A stretch of DNA of 64,000 nucleotides from Notoacmeibacter sp. MSK16QG-6 (GCF_024158145.1 NZ_JAMYXM010000002.1:558001-622000), one strand, 5' to 3'. Counted from the first letter of the stretch, positions 9,035 through 20,266 are shown. Notes: a model not told the origin generated them from the sequence alone. Translations and numbers: made by a program.

Positions 9035-10969
9035 CTAGCTTTCCACGCGCGTTTTTCCGCGGCCTGACTGCAATCCGAAACCATCCAGCAGAGCTTCGGT
9101 CGCCCGGGCGTCCCGAAAACGGCGCTGAATTTCCAGAAAATGCCTGTAATTGGCGTCTGTGGGGTCTCGGCCGAGTTCGGCCTCTGCGTCGCGCAACTCC
9201 CTATTTAGGGATCGCGAAACCTGGTGCAAGTGGAGTGCCTGCCGAAACGCTTCGCGCGCATCGTCGAGCGCAGCTTCCGCTTCTGCCGGCCAGAACCGGG
9301 CGCGGCGCACCAATTGCTCCGTCTGCGCCAGGATTTCGCCTAGACCGCGTTCGACGAGAAACTGACGGGCAGCTTCATCATCGTCGGAGAAACGGCCGAT
9401 GGCGAGGCCTTCCATGAGGGCGGAAAGAAGATCCGTCAATTCGCCATGGCCGAGATCCAGGCGCTCCAAAGCCTCGAAATGCTCGCCGACTAGAGCCGGG
9501 TGTGTCACAAGTATCATAACGAGCGCAGCTTCCCGCACACCCATCGATGCGCCTTGGCGGGCAAGAAGCCGCGAGCGGGCAAGGCTATCGGAAACGGTCA
9601 GGCGGCCGGTCCCCTTTACAGCATCGTCACGGCGCGAGCCGAATCGGCGATCGCCGCCCTGCCCCGCATTTGACTGACGGTTCGCGCCTCCGAACAGGCT
9701 ATTGAGCCGCCGGCGCATATCCTGACCATAAAACCGCCGGACCGTTTCATCGCCGATACGTCCGACCTGTGCAAACAGCCCGCGTTCCAATTCGGCGCGG
9801 CGTTCTGGCGTATTGAACGCGCCTCCAGCTGTCTCACGCATGAAGAGAATATCTGCCAATGGAAGAGCGCGCGTAAGTTCCGACTTCAGAGCATCGGCCC
9901 CATCGCTACGGATCAGATCGTCGGGGTCTTTGCCGTCGGGTAAAAGTGCAAACCGCAGCGAGCGGCCCGCAGCGATCTTCGGTAAAGCGAGATCGGCCGC
10001 GCGATAAGCCGCTTTCCGTCCTGCCTCGTCCCCATCGAAGCAGAGTATCGGCTCCGCAGTTATCCGCCACATCATATCGAGTTGCTCTTCGGTAAGAGCT
10101 GTGCCGAGCGGCGCTACGGCATGTTCAATGCCAGCCTGCGAGAGAGCGATCACATCGACATACCCTTCCACAGCGACCAGCGTCTCAGCACTTTGGGCAG
10201 CTCTGCGAGCCGGGCCGTGATTGAAGAGAACACGACTTTTGTGAAACAGCTCCGTTTCAGGCGAGTTCAGATATTTCGCCGGCGCTTCGGGATTCATTGC
10301 GCGTCCGCCAAAAGCGATGACGCGCCCCCTGGTGTCCTCGATCGGGAACATGATCCGGTCACGAAACCGGTCATAGGAGACAGCGATACCCTCTCCGGAA
10401 ACAAGAACGCCGCAAGCCTCCATGGCTTTCTGGTCGATCCCTTTATCCGCCAGATAGGACTTCAGCGCATTTCGACTGTCGGGCGCATAACCCATACCGA
10501 ATCGGGCCTGCACCGCGGAACCGAGGCCACGCTCGCGCAGATAGGCCCGCGCGTGAGCCCCTTGCGCGCCCTGTAGCTGCTGCTGGAAAAACGCTGCCGC
10601 CAACGCCATGACATCGGAAAGCGTCGCGCGTTTTTCTTCGCGGGCAGCCGCCTGCGGATCGGGTGCCGGCATGGGCACGCCAGCCATCTCGGCGATCCGC
10701 TCCACCGCTTCTGGAAAGGGCAGCCCGTCCAGCTCGGTCAGAAAACGGAAATGATCGCCCGACACACCGCAACCAAAACAGTGATACCGACCCTTACGGT
10801 CTTCACAATGAAAACTAGGCGTTTTCTCCCCGTGAAAGGGACAGCACGCCCAATGATCGCCCTTGGCAGGATTGCTCTTCTTCCTGTCAAAACTCACACG
10901 CTGGCCGACAACCGAAGAGATCGGTACACGATCGCGAATCTCATCCAGAAAACTTTGCGAAAAGCGCAT
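9035..10969 (-). CDS. dnaG: DNA primase DnaG
   Basis: DNA primase (644 residues) makes the RNA primers for replication. The CHC2 zinc-binding domain is at residues about 40-66 (CCPFHGEKTPSFHCEDRKG, then YHCFGCG). The Toprim catalytic domain shows VAVEGYVDVIAL, then APLGTALTEEQ and the acidic ILCFDGDEAGRKAA. The C-terminal helicase-interaction region is helical and less conserved. The gene is oriented with rpoD, as in many proteobacteria. The ATG at 10969 gives the standard MRFSQSFLDEIRDR start. Confidence 0.98.
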   Translation of the reverse strand: MRFSQSFLDEIRDRVPISSVVGQRVSFDRKKSNPAKGDHWACCPFHGEKTPSFHCEDRKGRYHCFGCGVSGDHFRFLTELDGLPFPEAVERIAEMAGVPMPAPDPQAAAREEKRATLSDVMALAAAFFQQQLQGAQGAHARAYLRERGLGSAVQARFGMGYAPDSRNALKSYLADKGIDQKAMEACGVLVSGEGIAVSYDRFRDRIMFPIEDTRGRVIAFGGRAMNPEAPAKYLNSPETELFHKSRVLFNHGPARRAAQSAETLVAVEGYVDVIALSQAGIEHAVAPLGTALTEEQLDMMWRITAEPILCFDGDEAGRKAAYRAADLALPKIAAGRSLRFALLPDGKDPDDLIRSDGADALKSELTRALPLADILFMRETAGGAFNTPERRAELERGLFAQVGRIGDETVRRFYGQDMRRRLNSLFGGANRQSNAGQGGDRRFGSRRDDAVKGTGRLTVSDSLARSRLLARQGASMGVREAALVMILVTHPALVGEHFEALERLDLGHGELTDLLSALMEGLAIGRFSDDDEAARQFLVERGLGEILAQTEQLVRRARFWPAEAEAALDDAREAFRQALHLHQVSRSLNRELRDAEAELGRDPTDANYRHFLEIQRRFRDARATEALLDGFGLQSGRGKTRVES

Positions 10970-11143
10970 GGAAATCCCGTTTTCTGAGAGCGACGGACGA
11001 GCTTTGGCACAAAGGCGTACAATCTTGCCAAGGCCAAGGCAAAGCCAGAGTTAGACCATACCCATGATCCACAAATATTCGTGCAACCAAGTGCAGGAGG
11101 CATCGAATTATGGCAAGCGTCCCGCCAGAACCGGAGATAGCCA

Positions 11144-11539
11144 ATGCTGCATGCGCTGACGATCATACTTCTATGCCAACTCGCTGGCGAGATTTTGGTG
11201 GCGTTTACAGGCCTGCCCTTTCCCGGCCCCGTCATCGGGATGATTCTGCTTCTCGGCATATTTCTGGTGCGTGGGTCGATGAATGCGCAAATCGAACGGG
11301 TCGGCGGCGCTCTTCTGTCTCATCTATCGCTTCTGTTCGTCCCGGCAGGCGTTGGTGTCGTCACCCATCTGGCGGCCCTGCAAGCCGATGCACTGCCTCT
11401 CGGAATGGCACTGGTCGTACCGACATTGCTCACGATTGCTGTAACGGGCTTCACAATGCTCTGGCTTGAACGATGGCGAGCGGGACAGGCGGAACCTACC
11501 GCGACCGATATGACTGGCGGCTCAGATGAAGCCGATTGA
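11144..11539 (+). CDS. CidA/LrgA-family holin-like protein
   Basis: A 131-residue integral membrane protein of the CidA/LrgA family. Four hydrophobic segments are visible, with the family motif GLPFPGPVIGMILLL after the first and LFVPAGVGVV before the third. LrgA/CidA proteins are holin-like and act with LrgB/CidB partners in control of murein hydrolase activity or export of small metabolites. The next gene starts 14 bases before this one ends, so the pair is translationally coupled. Confidence 0.9.
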   Translation: MLHALTIILLCQLAGEILVAFTGLPFPGPVIGMILLLGIFLVRGSMNAQIERVGGALLSHLSLLFVPAGVGVVTHLAALQADALPLGMALVVPTLLTIAVTGFTMLWLERWRAGQAEPTATDMTGGSDEAD

Positions 11540-12242
11540 GGATATCTGGGTCTATCTGGCCACCACCCCGCTCCTGCATCTGACATTGACGCTTGTCGCC
11601 TACAGCATTGGCGAAACGCTTTATGAGCGATTGGGACGATTGCCGATCTTAAATCCGGTCCTGCTAGCGGTCATAGCATTGGCGGGACTGCTGATCGCGA
11701 CCGATACGAGCTATGCAGCCTATTTCGAAGGAGCGCAGTTCGTTCATTTTCTGCTGGGGCCAGCCACTGTCGCGCTCGCCATTCCCCTCTATCGGCAGAT
11801 AGAGCGTGTCAGAAAGTCGGCTCTACCGCTTGTCGCCGCTATTTGCGCCGGTTCGACCACGGCAATTGCAAGCGCCCTGGTATTGACGTGGGTAGCGGGC
11901 GCAGACCTCCCAATCATCGCGACCGTCACGCCCAAGTCCGCGACGACACCTGTTGCAATGGCGATTGCCGAAGGAATCGGCGGACTTCCGTCCCTCACGG
12001 CTGTCATGGTGATTCTCACCGGCATTGTGGGAGCGACACTCGGCCCACCCCTCCTCTCACTTATGCGAGTGACGGACGAAGCTGCGCGGGGTGTTGCACT
12101 GGGTACGGCATCACACGGCATTGGAACGGCACGGGCGATGGCGGGTAGCGATATTCAGGGAGCGTTTTCAGGCCTGGCCATGGGGCTCAACGCGCTGGCG
12201 ACGACGTTGCTCGTTCCATTGATCTGGCTGCTACTAAGCTGA
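11526..12242 (+). CDS. LrgB-family membrane protein
   Basis: A 238-residue LrgB/CidB-family protein with about six to seven transmembrane segments. Family motifs are LGPATVALAIPLYRQ, the central ATVTPKSATTPVAMAIAE, and HGIGTARA near the C-terminus. It is the partner of the LrgA-like gene just upstream; the fixed pair is found widely in bacteria, and in plants as a fused glycolate/glycerate transporter (PLGG1). Here a function in metabolite export or cell-wall homeostasis is possible. It converges on yqeY with a 15-base gap. Confidence 0.92.
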   Translation: MKPIEDIWVYLATTPLLHLTLTLVAYSIGETLYERLGRLPILNPVLLAVIALAGLLIATDTSYAAYFEGAQFVHFLLGPATVALAIPLYRQIERVRKSALPLVAAICAGSTTAIASALVLTWVAGADLPIIATVTPKSATTPVAMAIAEGIGGLPSLTAVMVILTGIVGATLGPPLLSLMRVTDEAARGVALGTASHGIGTARAMAGSDIQGAFSGLAMGLNALATTLLVPLIWLLLS

Positions 12243-12257
12243 TCGAAAAGCTCTCGG

Positions 12258-12707
12258 CTAACGCAGCATGCCTTTCACGATCCCAGATGCTTGGCCGAAA
12301 TCCATCTGCCCGGGAAATTTTTCTTTCAGAGCGTTCATACATCGGCCCACATCGCGCAAACCGCCTGCATCGACCTCCTCGATGACCTGGGCACAGGCGC
12401 GTCGCGTATCGCTTTCATCGAGTTGCCGGGGAAGAAGATCGCGAACGATCTGGATTTCTTCGCGCTCTTCCTCCGCTTCCGAGAGACGGCCTCGCGCTTC
12501 GTATTCGGCTGCGGAAGCCTCGCGCTGATGAATCATCTTCATCAGCATATCTCCGATCTCCGCTTCGGAGATAGGATCTTTGCCGTCTGCGCGATTTGCG
12601 ACATCACGATCGTTGATCGCCGTCTGAATAAGCCGCAACATACAAGCGCGGCTTCGTTTGTCCGACTGCACAGCTTCATTTAGTGCTGCGCTGATCTGGT
12701 CCCGCAT
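12258..12707 (-). CDS. GatB/YqeY domain protein
   Basis: A 149-residue protein made only of the GatB/YqeY helical domain, related to the tRNA-binding tail of the GatB subunit of the tRNA amidotransferase. The N-terminus MRDQISAALNEAVQSDKR and the conserved LRLIQTAINDRDVA and GMLR end fit the family. The ATG at 12707 matches family starts; the frame extends 54 codons upstream but that part is not conserved-looking. Its position near dnaG-rpoD and divergent from carA is typical of rhizobia. Confidence 0.9.
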   Translation of the reverse strand: MRDQISAALNEAVQSDKRSRACMLRLIQTAINDRDVANRADGKDPISEAEIGDMLMKMIHQREASAAEYEARGRLSEAEEEREEIQIVRDLLPRQLDESDTRRACAQVIEEVDAGGLRDVGRCMNALKEKFPGQMDFGQASGIVKGMLR

Positions 12708-13058
12708 GGATATGATATGCCCCGTTGATCCTCGGCGCGTTTTAGACTGCGGCTGCTCGACGGGCAATTCCTGTCCGTTCTTCGCAGCCATTGTCCCGCC
12801 GGTCCGTACCAATGGTGTCATTTTTTCTACTCCACACGCAAGCGTGTCGATTGTTTGAATCGTTCTCAAAACGCCTCAGACCTGCACCGGGTTTCAATTT
12901 TCTAGCCGACAAAGCATCGAATGGCAGTATCGGCGGAATACTCGCACCGTAGAGCCGGCCTGATCTTGTTTCAGTGCTCTATATATGGTTACGCACTGCC
13001 GCGAATGCACGTCCGACCGTCGCAGCCGCATCGCTGCCACGCATCAATGGAGAATGTC
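12708..13058. other. Divergent yqeY-carA intergenic region
   Basis: This 351-base region separates two divergent genes and must hold both promoters. No gene, riboswitch motif or convincing sigma-70 promoter pair was recognised. A tatatatgg box at 12980-12988 could be part of the carA promoter. The frame in front of carA stays open from 12921 but its codons look non-coding. Confidence 0.4.
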
Positions 13059-14243
13059 ATGTCCGCCGCATGGAAAGCATCGAAGCCGACCGCGATTCTT
13101 GTTCTGGCGGATGGCACCGTGATTGAAGGTCAGGGTTGCGGAGCAACCGGCGCTATCGAAGGAGAAGTTTGCTTCAATACCGCGCTGACCGGTTACGAAG
13201 AGATTCTGACCGACCCATCCTATGCGGGACAGATCGTGACATTCACCTTCCCGCATATTGGCAATGTCGGCGCAAATAATGAGGACATAGAAGATCTCGA
13301 CCCGCAGAAACCGCAGCGTGCCGTAGGTGCAATTCTGCGCACGGGCATTACCGATCCGTCCAACTATCGCTCGAGCGAACATTTTGACGTCTGGTTGAAA
13401 GATCGTGGCATTATCGGACTTTCCGGCATCGACACCCGCGCGCTGACAGCGATGATCCGTGAAAAAGGCATGCCGAACGCCGTGATCGCGCATGATCCGG
13501 ACGGTCGGTTCGATCTTGACGCCCTGAAGAAGCAAGCGGCCGACTGGTCCGGAATTGTCGGTGCCGACATGGCAAAGGACGCCACCACAACGGAAAGCCG
13601 CGAATGGTCCGAGGGCCCGTGGGTTTGGAGTGACGGCTTCGGCGGGGCTGACGAGGGCGACATGCACATCGTGGCGGTCGATTTCGGCATCAAACGTAAT
13701 ATTCTGCGGCTTCTGGCTGGTCTCGGCGCCAAGGTTACGGTCGTGCCGGCAAGTATGAGCGCAGACGATATCATGGCGCTACGGCCCGATGGCGTCTTCC
13801 TCTCCAATGGCCCGGGCGACCCCGCCGCGACTGGCAACTACTCCGTTCCGATGATCCGCGCCCTGATCGATAGCGGCCTTCCGATCTTTGGGATCTGCCT
13901 CGGGCATCAGATGCTGGCGCTCGCTCTGGGAGCGAAGACCGTGAAGATGCATCAGGGCCATCATGGTGCGAACCACCCGGTCAAGGACCACACGACGGGC
14001 AAAGTCGAGATCGTTTCAATGAATCATGGCTTCGCGGTCGACAGCGATTCGCTGCCTGACGCGGTCGAAGCGACACATGTCTCGCTGTTCGATGGCACCA
14101 ATTGCGGCCTTGCGCTCAAGGATCGGCCGATCTTCTCGGTCCAGCATCACCCGGAGGCGTCTCCGGGACCGCAGGACAGCTATTACCTGTTTCAGCGCTT
14201 TGCCGATCGGATCAGGGAACACAAGGCTCGCATCCCGGCCTGA
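13059..14243 (+). CDS. carA: Carbamoyl-phosphate synthase small subunit
   Basis: The glutaminase subunit (394 residues) hydrolyses glutamine and channels ammonia to CarB to make carbamoyl phosphate for arginine and pyrimidines. The N-terminal domain shows [16 protein letters not shown] and [20 protein letters not shown]. The class I amidotransferase domain has the nucleophile Cys280 in [10 protein letters not shown] and the His364/Glu366 pair in HHPEASPGP. The ATG at 13059 follows TGGAG and gives the usual family start. carB lies 2.5 kb downstream on the same strand, separated by three unrelated genes. Confidence 0.98.
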   Translation: MSAAWKASKPTAILVLADGTVIEGQGCGATGAIEGEVCFNTALTGYEEILTDPSYAGQIVTFTFPHIGNVGANNEDIEDLDPQKPQRAVGAILRTGITDPSNYRSSEHFDVWLKDRGIIGLSGIDTRALTAMIREKGMPNAVIAHDPDGRFDLDALKKQAADWSGIVGADMAKDATTTESREWSEGPWVWSDGFGGADEGDMHIVAVDFGIKRNILRLLAGLGAKVTVVPASMSADDIMALRPDGVFLSNGPGDPAATGNYSVPMIRALIDSGLPIFGICLGHQMLALALGAKTVKMHQGHHGANHPVKDHTTGKVEIVSMNHGFAVDSDSLPDAVEATHVSLFDGTNCGLALKDRPIFSVQHHPEASPGPQDSYYLFQRFADRIREHKARIPA

Positions 14244-14266
14244 ACAGCGACTAGATCTGGATCTCT

Positions 14267-14800
14267 TCAGCGGCGGCGGTGAGCCGTCGCTGCTCTCCGG
14301 CTACCGAACACGGGCTTGCCCCTTAAAGGCCGGCTGAGCCGGTGCAGGAGCGACACCAGAAACGCCACGATCAACCCACCTGCAGCGGCATAGACGAACC
14401 CATCTGCCGTGACCGGCACGGCTGGTCGAAAGTCTCGAGCCGCTCCCTCCGACAAGCGAGGATCGGGATTGCGGGCGACGATCAGGGGCCAGGCAATGGG
14501 CGGCTGCTCGGCAAACGCGGTCGACTGGGTTTGAAGCCGCTCCAGACGGGCCAGGCTGTCCCGCATGGAGTTGCCGCGATCGTTGAGAAAACGCTCATCC
14601 GCACGGTCATATGACGAGAGCGCCTCGTCTCTGGACAAACCATTGTCCTGCGCATCGCGGTCGAAATCGGCGATCACCGCGCGCAATTCTTCGAGCGCGC
14701 CTCCAAGACGCTGCCGATATTGCTGTGCGTATTCCGGCGCCTGCGAGGCTGTCACACCGGCAGCGACCGCGGCCGCCAACCAGAAACTGCGGTAGAGCAT
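14267..14800 (-). CDS. DUF2937 family membrane protein
   Basis: A 177-residue protein with a hydrophobic segment at each end (residues about 5-20 and 133-153) and a helical middle with ADFDRDAQDNGLSRDEALSSY. This layout fits the DUF2937 family of Alphaproteobacteria, whose function is unknown. GGGAGGGG precedes the ATG. It lies in the carA-carB gap on the opposite strand. Confidence 0.75.
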   Translation of the reverse strand: MLYRSFWLAAAVAAGVTASQAPEYAQQYRQRLGGALEELRAVIADFDRDAQDNGLSRDEALSSYDRADERFLNDRGNSMRDSLARLERLQTQSTAFAEQPPIAWPLIVARNPDPRLSEGAARDFRPAVPVTADGFVYAAAGGLIVAFLVSLLHRLSRPLRGKPVFGSRRAATAHRRR

Positions 14801-14917
14801 CGGCCCCTCCCTTTGGCGAACCGCGCCGACTTTAGCGCTTTCGCACGCCGAAAAAAGTCTTTCTTTTCAAAGTACGAGTTGCGACGAATTGGCGCGCAAA
14901 CAACAGGATGAGAAACG

Positions 14918-15403
14918 ATGGACGAAACCCAGACGCTACCGAAGCCTGCACGCATCGTTTTGGACGACGCGGATAAGCGCGGCATCGCCATTGAAATCGT
15001 TAGAACTGAGAAATCGGCCCGTTCGGCGGAGGAAGCCGCAGAGGCCGTCGGCGCCGATGTCGGCCAGATCGTCAAGACACTCGTGTTTCAGGGAAAGCAG
15101 AGCGGCGAGCCGCTAATGGTGCTGACGGCCGGTGACAGGCGGGTCGATGAAAAAGCGGTCGCCAGGCTCATCGGCGAAAAGATCCGGCGGCCCGATGCGG
15201 AGTTCGTTCGCCAAGCCACCGGCTTTGCCATCGGCGGCGTTTCACCATTCGGCAGCAGCAGCTCGATCCGCTGCCTGATGGACGAAACGCTCTTCCGTTT
15301 CGAAACAGTATGGGCCGCGGCGGGCACCCCTTATCACGTCTTCGCGATTGCACCGAAGGCTCTTCAGAAAGCCACCGGCGCAGAGATCGCTGCTATCGGG
15401 TAA
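14918..15403 (+). CDS. YbaK/EbsC-type aminoacyl-tRNA deacylase
   Basis: A 161-residue protein of the YbaK/ProX family, trans-acting editing enzymes that deacylate mischarged tRNAs such as Cys-tRNA-Pro or Ala-tRNA-Pro. Conserved elements are VGQIVKTLVF, with the catalytic-site lysine, LTAGDRRVDEKAVA, and the glycine-rich ATGFAIGGVSPFGS. The end LFRFETVWAAAGTPYHVF is also typical. The exact tRNA substrate cannot be set from the sequence. Confidence 0.88.
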   Translation: MDETQTLPKPARIVLDDADKRGIAIEIVRTEKSARSAEEAAEAVGADVGQIVKTLVFQGKQSGEPLMVLTAGDRRVDEKAVARLIGEKIRRPDAEFVRQATGFAIGGVSPFGSSSSIRCLMDETLFRFETVWAAAGTPYHVFAIAPKALQKATGAEIAAIG

Positions 15404-15498
15404 AGCCGACAGGGTTAGCGGCTAGAGCCGTAACGTCACAGGCCCCTCGCCGGACGAAACGATGCGCCCTCCGTTCATCGCTTTGTGCAAGACGGTGC

Positions 15499-16431
15499 TC
15501 AGATCGGATTGTTCATCGTATCGCAGCTATTCATGCGACCGCTTTCGAAGCCTTTTGCAAACCAGGTTCGGCGCTGTTCGCTGGTGCCGTGATTAAAGCT
15601 CTCTGGCACGACGTAACCCTGGGTTCGCTTCTGGAGGGTGTCGTCACCGATCTGTTCCGCCGCATTCAGCGCTTCCTGAACATCGCCCTGTTCCAGAAGA
15701 CCTTTCTGCTCCGTGTAGTAAGCCCAAACACCTGCGAAACAATCCGCCATGAGTTCGACACGCACACTCATTGCATTGGCTTCCCGCTCATTCATTCTCT
15801 GACGCGCTTCGTTGAATTTCGGCAGCACGCCAATGAGATTCTGCACATGATGACCGACTTCATGAGCAATCACGTAAGCAGCAGCAAAGTCTCCGGCTGC
15901 ATTGAACCGCTGTGACAGGGTCTGGAAGAAGGTCGTGTCGAGGTAAACCTTCTGATCCGCCGGGCAGTAGAAAGGCCCGGTGGCCGAACTGGCGAACCCG
16001 CAGGCGGCACGTGTCGCACCGGAGAACAGTACAAGCGTCGGCTCGCGATAGTTGTTTCCCTGCTGTTCGAAAATGCCGTTCCAGACGTCTTCGGTTTCGG
16101 CAAGCACAACCGAGACGAACTGCCGCATCTCGTCGCTGGCGCCGTCATCCGCGGACTCAGTTTGGCTCTGTGTCTGGTTTTGCGGCACACCGACCGAACC
16201 GCCAGAGCCGCCGGACAGAATGTCGCCAATCGGAACGCCGCACATCTGTAGGACAAAAAAGATTACGACAAGCATGACGATCGTGCCGATCGACAGTCCC
16301 CCGCGGCCGCCAATCGGTATGCCGCCGGGAATGCGCATGCGGCCGCCTCGCCCGATGCCGCCGCCAAATCCGCCGCCGCTTCCGCGGCGGTCCTCAATAT
16401 TGCTACTGCCTCGGCGGCCTCTCCAGCGCAT
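15499..16431 (-). CDS. YpfJ-family neutral zinc metallopeptidase
   Basis: A 310-residue protein of the YpfJ family. A Gly/Arg-rich N-terminus is followed by one transmembrane helix (residues 47-65) and a periplasmic metallopeptidase domain with the zinc motif HEVGHHVQN at 190-198. Other family features are CGFASSATGPFYCPADQKVY and ELMADCFAGVW, where the Glu/Asp would complete the site. The substrate is unknown. GGAG is well placed before the ATG. Confidence 0.92.
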   Translation of the reverse strand: MRWRGRRGSSNIEDRRGSGGGFGGGIGRGGRMRIPGGIPIGGRGGLSIGTIVMLVVIFFVLQMCGVPIGDILSGGSGGSVGVPQNQTQSQTESADDGASDEMRQFVSVVLAETEDVWNGIFEQQGNNYREPTLVLFSGATRAACGFASSATGPFYCPADQKVYLDTTFFQTLSQRFNAAGDFAAAYVIAHEVGHHVQNLIGVLPKFNEARQRMNEREANAMSVRVELMADCFAGVWAYYTEQKGLLEQGDVQEALNAAEQIGDDTLQKRTQGYVVPESFNHGTSEQRRTWFAKGFESGRMNSCDTMNNPI

Positions 16432-16769
16432 AATCCGTTCTCCGGTATGATCCGTTTGATCTTCCCGAAAGGTTATAGGCGGATCGTGAATGGCTTCTAG
16501 AGATCAATCGCCGCCGCCGTCCGGCAAGTATCTCCATTACCGCTACGACTTCGGCTGATCGGCAGCCTCCTCACAGCCAATGATCGGAGGCACTTTGTCA
16601 TCTGTCCCTGCACATGACTGACGCATGTGAATTCCGTACGGGAACCCTATTTCGGGGGTGTTCGAAGCGATCCATTGTGCCTATAAGCCCCACCTAGCCT
16701 TCAATATGACCTCGCTGCCGGACGGGACATCCCGCCCGCGCTTTCGTGCGCAGACAAACGGAACCGATT
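16432..16769. other. ypfJ-carB intergenic region
   Basis: A 338-base divergent region that should hold the promoters of the metallopeptidase gene and carB. A CCTATAAG box near 16680-16687 may be a carB -10 element, and a small hairpin (CGGGA-CA-TCCCG) lies in the carB leader near 16724. A 22-codon open frame at 16490-16558 was noted but has little support. Confidence 0.4.
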
Positions 16770-19700
16770 ATGCCGAAACGTACAGACCTGAAGTCCATTC
16801 TCGTGATCGGCGCGGGGCCTATCATCATCGGCCAGGCTTGTGAATTCGACTATTCCGGTACGCAAGCTTGCAAGGCGTTGAAGGACGAGGGCTATCGGGT
16901 CATTCTGGTCAACTCCAACCCGGCGACGATCATGACCGATCCGGAACTGGCCGACGCGACCTATATCGAGCCGATCACGCCGGAAGTCGTCGCCAAGATC
17001 ATCGCCCGTGAGCGCCCAGATGCTGTTCTGCCGACCATGGGCGGTCAGACCGCTCTGAACACGGCGCTGTCACTCAAGCGTATGGGCGTTCTGGAGCGGT
17101 ATGGCGTAGAGATGATCGGCGCAAACGCCGAGGCAATCGACAAGGCTGAGGACCGCAAGCTCTTCCGCGAGGCGATGGACCGGATCGGCTTGGAAACACC
17201 TCGTTCCATGCTGGTCAACGCGACTGAGGTCAAGGATGCCGACCGTGAGCGGCATGAACAGCGGCGCTCTGAGTTGCGGAACACCCTGTCCGGCGACGAA
17301 CTCGATCAAGCCTTGGACGAACTGGAAGCGGAATGGAACCGCGGCGAAGGCGACCGCAAGCAGCGCTATCTCCGCCACGCCATGGCGCAATCGGCCTTGG
17401 CGCTGGAGAATGTCGGTCTTCCCGCCATTATCCGCCCGTCCTTTACACTTGGCGGCACCGGCGGCGGCATTGCCTATAATGAAGACGAGTTCAACCAGAT
17501 CGTGTTTCAGGGGCTCGACGCCTCCCCGACCACAGAGGTGCTGATCGACGAGAGCGTCCTCGGTTGGAAAGAATACGAGATGGAGGTCGTCCGCGACAAA
17601 GCGGACAACTGCATCATCATCTGCTCGATTGAAAACGTCGATCCAATGGGTGTGCATACAGGCGACTCGATCACCGTCGCACCGGCTCTGACGTTGACCG
17701 ACAAGGAATACCAGATCATGCGCAACGCCTCGATCGCGGTTCTGCGCGAGATCGGGGTGGAAACAGGCGGATCGAACGTCCAGTTCGCTGTGAACCCACA
17801 AAATGGTCGGCTTGTCGTGGTCGAGATGAACCCCCGCGTTTCACGCTCTTCGGCTCTGGCGTCCAAAGCCACCGGCTTCCCGATTGCCAAGGTCGCGGCG
17901 CGCCTTGCCGTCGGCTACACGCTGGATGAGTTGGAAAACGATATTACGGACGGCGCGACGCCGGCGAGCTTCGAGCCATCCATCGATTACGTCGTAACGA
18001 AGATCCCGCGCTTCGCATTCGAGAAGTTTCCCGGCGCCAAGCCAAACCTGACCACGGCCATGAAAAGCGTCGGCGAAGTCATGGCCATCGGCCGTAGCTT
18101 CCAGGAATCGCTACAGAAGGCGCTGCGCGGTCTTGAAACCGGTCTGACCGGACTCGATGAAATCGAGATACCGGGCATGGTCGGCGATGATGACGACAAA
18201 AATGCCCTTGTCGCGGCTGTCCGCAAAGCAACGCCGGACCGCTTGCGCCATGTCGCCCAGGCCATGCGTCATGGTATGACCCTCGAAGCCATTTATGAAG
18301 CGTCGGGCATCGACCCCTGGTTCCTTCGCCAGATGAAGGCGATCATCGATATGGAGGCGAAGGTTCGCGAGCACGGCCTGCCGGACGATGCCGAAAACCT
18401 TCATATGCTGAAAGCGATGGGCTTCTCGGATGCGCGCCTCGCCAGCCTGACCAAACAGGATGAAGGCGCGGTTAAGCAACTTCGCGAAAGCCTCGACGTT
18501 CATCCGGTCTTCAAGCGGATCGATACCTGCGCAGCCGAGTTTGCTTCACCCACCGCCTATATGTACTCGACATACGAGAAGCCGTTTGCCGGTCAGCCGG
18601 CAAATGAAGCGCAGGTTTCCGAACGCAAGAAAGTCGTCATTCTTGGCGGCGGACCGAACCGGATCGGCCAGGGAATCGAATTCGATTATTGCTGCTGTCA
18701 TGCGGCATTCGCTCTGGCGGATGCAGGCTATGAGACCATCATGGTCAACTGCAACCCCGAGACGGTATCGACCGATTACGACACCTCTGACAGGCTCTAT
18801 TTCGAACCGCTCACCGCTGAGGATGTGCTTGAAATTCTACGCACGGAGCAGGAGGCGGGAACCCTTCACGGTGTAATCGTGCAGTTCGGCGGTCAAACGC
18901 CTCTGAAACTGGCGGACGCATTGGAGCGGGCTGGCATACCCATCCTCGGCACCAGCCCTGATGCGATCGATTTGGCGGAAGACCGCGACCGGTTCCAGAA
19001 ACTGCTCGTCAAGCTTGGCCTCAGCCAGCCGAAGAACGGTATCGCCTATTCGGTTGAACAGGCTCGTCTCGTCGCCAGCGATCTCGGCTACCCGCTCGTC
19101 GTGCGGCCTTCCTACGTGCTCGGCGGACGCGCCATGCAGATCATTCGCGATGAAGGCAGTCTGCAAAATTATCTTCTGGATACTGTGCCCGAGCTTGTGC
19201 CGGAAGACATCAAGGCCCGCTATCCGAACGACAAGACCGGTCAGATCAACACACTGCTCGGCAAGAACCCGCTATTGTTCGACACCTATCTCGCTGGCGC
19301 TATCGAGGTCGATGTCGACTGCCTCTGCGATGGCGAAAATGTCTATGTTTCAGGCATTCTCGAGCATATCGAGGAGGCCGGCATTCACTCCGGCGATAGC
19401 GCATGCTCCCTGCCCGTCCATTCGCTTAGCGACGAGATCGTTGCGGAAATGGAAAAACAGACGACAGCCCTTGCCCGCGCGCTGAAAGTCGGTGGGCTGA
19501 TGAATGTTCAATACGCCATCAAAGACGGCACGGTCTTCATTCTCGAAGTGAACCCGCGTGCATCGCGCACCGTTCCGTTCGTCGCCAAGACAATCGGCCG
19601 CCCCATCGCCAAGATCGCGGCGCGCATCATGGCAGGCGAAAAATTGGATGAAGCCTTCGCCGATTACGGCGACAAACCGGATCTGAAAGCGCTGGATCAC

Positions 19701-20258
19701 ATTGCCGTTAAGGAAGCGGTCTTCCCCTTCGCTCGCTTCCCCGGCGTCGACACACTGCTCGGGCCGGAAATGCGCTCGACTGGCGAGGTCATGGGCTTGG
19801 ATCGCGATTATGCCTTGGCTTTCGCCAAAAGCCAGCTTGGGGCCGGCGTCGATCTACCGCGTGGCGGCACGGTTTTCGTTTCTGTCCGGGACGAAGACAA
19901 GCAGCGGATTCTTTCTGCCATCCGCCGCCTCAGTGAGAGCGGTTTCAGTGTCATCGCCACCGGTGGGACAGCACGCTTTCTCAACGAGAACGGCGTCGAG
20001 GCAAGCAAGATCAACAAGGTGCTTGAAGGGCGGCCCCATATCGAGGACGCGATCCGAAACCGGCAGGTTCAGCTTGTGATCAACACCACCGACGGCGCCA
20101 AGGCGGTCAGTGATTCAAAATCGTTGCGTCGGGCCGCGCTTCTCCAGAAAACGCCCTATTATACGACCTTGGCCGGCGCCGAAGCGGCCTCACTGGCCAT
20201 TGCAGCGTTGCGTGCGGGCAATCTGGAGGTGAGACCGCTACAGGACTACGTCAACTAG
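16770..20258 (+). CDS. carB: Carbamoyl-phosphate synthase large subunit
   Basis: The synthetase subunit (1162 residues) uses two ATP-grasp halves to make carboxyphosphate and then carbamoyl phosphate. The first half opens with [20 protein letters not shown] and the second with [23 protein letters not shown]-grasp signatures such as [20 protein letters not shown] and [20 protein letters not shown] are present in each half. The C-terminal MGS-like domain ([13 protein letters not shown]) is where UMP and ornithine act in enterobacteria. The ATG at 16770 gives MPKRTD, the standard start in this order. Confidence 0.98.
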   Translation: MPKRTDLKSILVIGAGPIIIGQACEFDYSGTQACKALKDEGYRVILVNSNPATIMTDPELADATYIEPITPEVVAKIIARERPDAVLPTMGGQTALNTALSLKRMGVLERYGVEMIGANAEAIDKAEDRKLFREAMDRIGLETPRSMLVNATEVKDADRERHEQRRSELRNTLSGDELDQALDELEAEWNRGEGDRKQRYLRHAMAQSALALENVGLPAIIRPSFTLGGTGGGIAYNEDEFNQIVFQGLDASPTTEVLIDESVLGWKEYEMEVVRDKADNCIIICSIENVDPMGVHTGDSITVAPALTLTDKEYQIMRNASIAVLREIGVETGGSNVQFAVNPQNGRLVVVEMNPRVSRSSALASKATGFPIAKVAARLAVGYTLDELENDITDGATPASFEPSIDYVVTKIPRFAFEKFPGAKPNLTTAMKSVGEVMAIGRSFQESLQKALRGLETGLTGLDEIEIPGMVGDDDDKNALVAAVRKATPDRLRHVAQAMRHGMTLEAIYEASGIDPWFLRQMKAIIDMEAKVREHGLPDDAENLHMLKAMGFSDARLASLTKQDEGAVKQLRESLDVHPVFKRIDTCAAEFASPTAYMYSTYEKPFAGQPANEAQVSERKKVVILGGGPNRIGQGIEFDYCCCHAAFALADAGYETIMVNCNPETVSTDYDTSDRLYFEPLTAEDVLEILRTEQEAGTLHGVIVQFGGQTPLKLADALERAGIPILGTSPDAIDLAEDRDRFQKLLVKLGLSQPKNGIAYSVEQARLVASDLGYPLVVRPSYVLGGRAMQIIRDEGSLQNYLLDTVPELVPEDIKARYPNDKTGQINTLLGKNPLLFDTYLAGAIEVDVDCLCDGENVYVSGILEHIEEAGIHSGDSACSLPVHSLSDEIVAEMEKQTTALARALKVGGLMNVQYAIKDGTVFILEVNPRASRTVPFVAKTIGRPIAKIAARIMAGEKLDEAFADYGDKPDLKALDHIAVKEAVFPFARFPGVDTLLGPEMRSTGEVMGLDRDYALAFAKSQLGAGVDLPRGGTVFVSVRDEDKQRILSAIRRLSESGFSVIATGGTARFLNENGVEASKINKVLEGRPHIEDAIRNRQVQLVINTTDGAKAVSDSKSLRRAALLQKTPYYTTLAGAEAASLAIAALRAGNLEVRPLQDYVN

Positions 20259-20266
20259 AGAATATC

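Noticed and set aside
12921-13058. A 46-residue N-terminal extension of CarA
   Set aside because: The segment is unlike CarA starts and the ATG at 13059 has its own TGGAG site.
16490-16558. A 22-codon open frame (MASRDQSPPPSGKYLHYRYD...)
   Set aside because: The ribosome-binding site is poor, the frame is very short and nothing supports expression.
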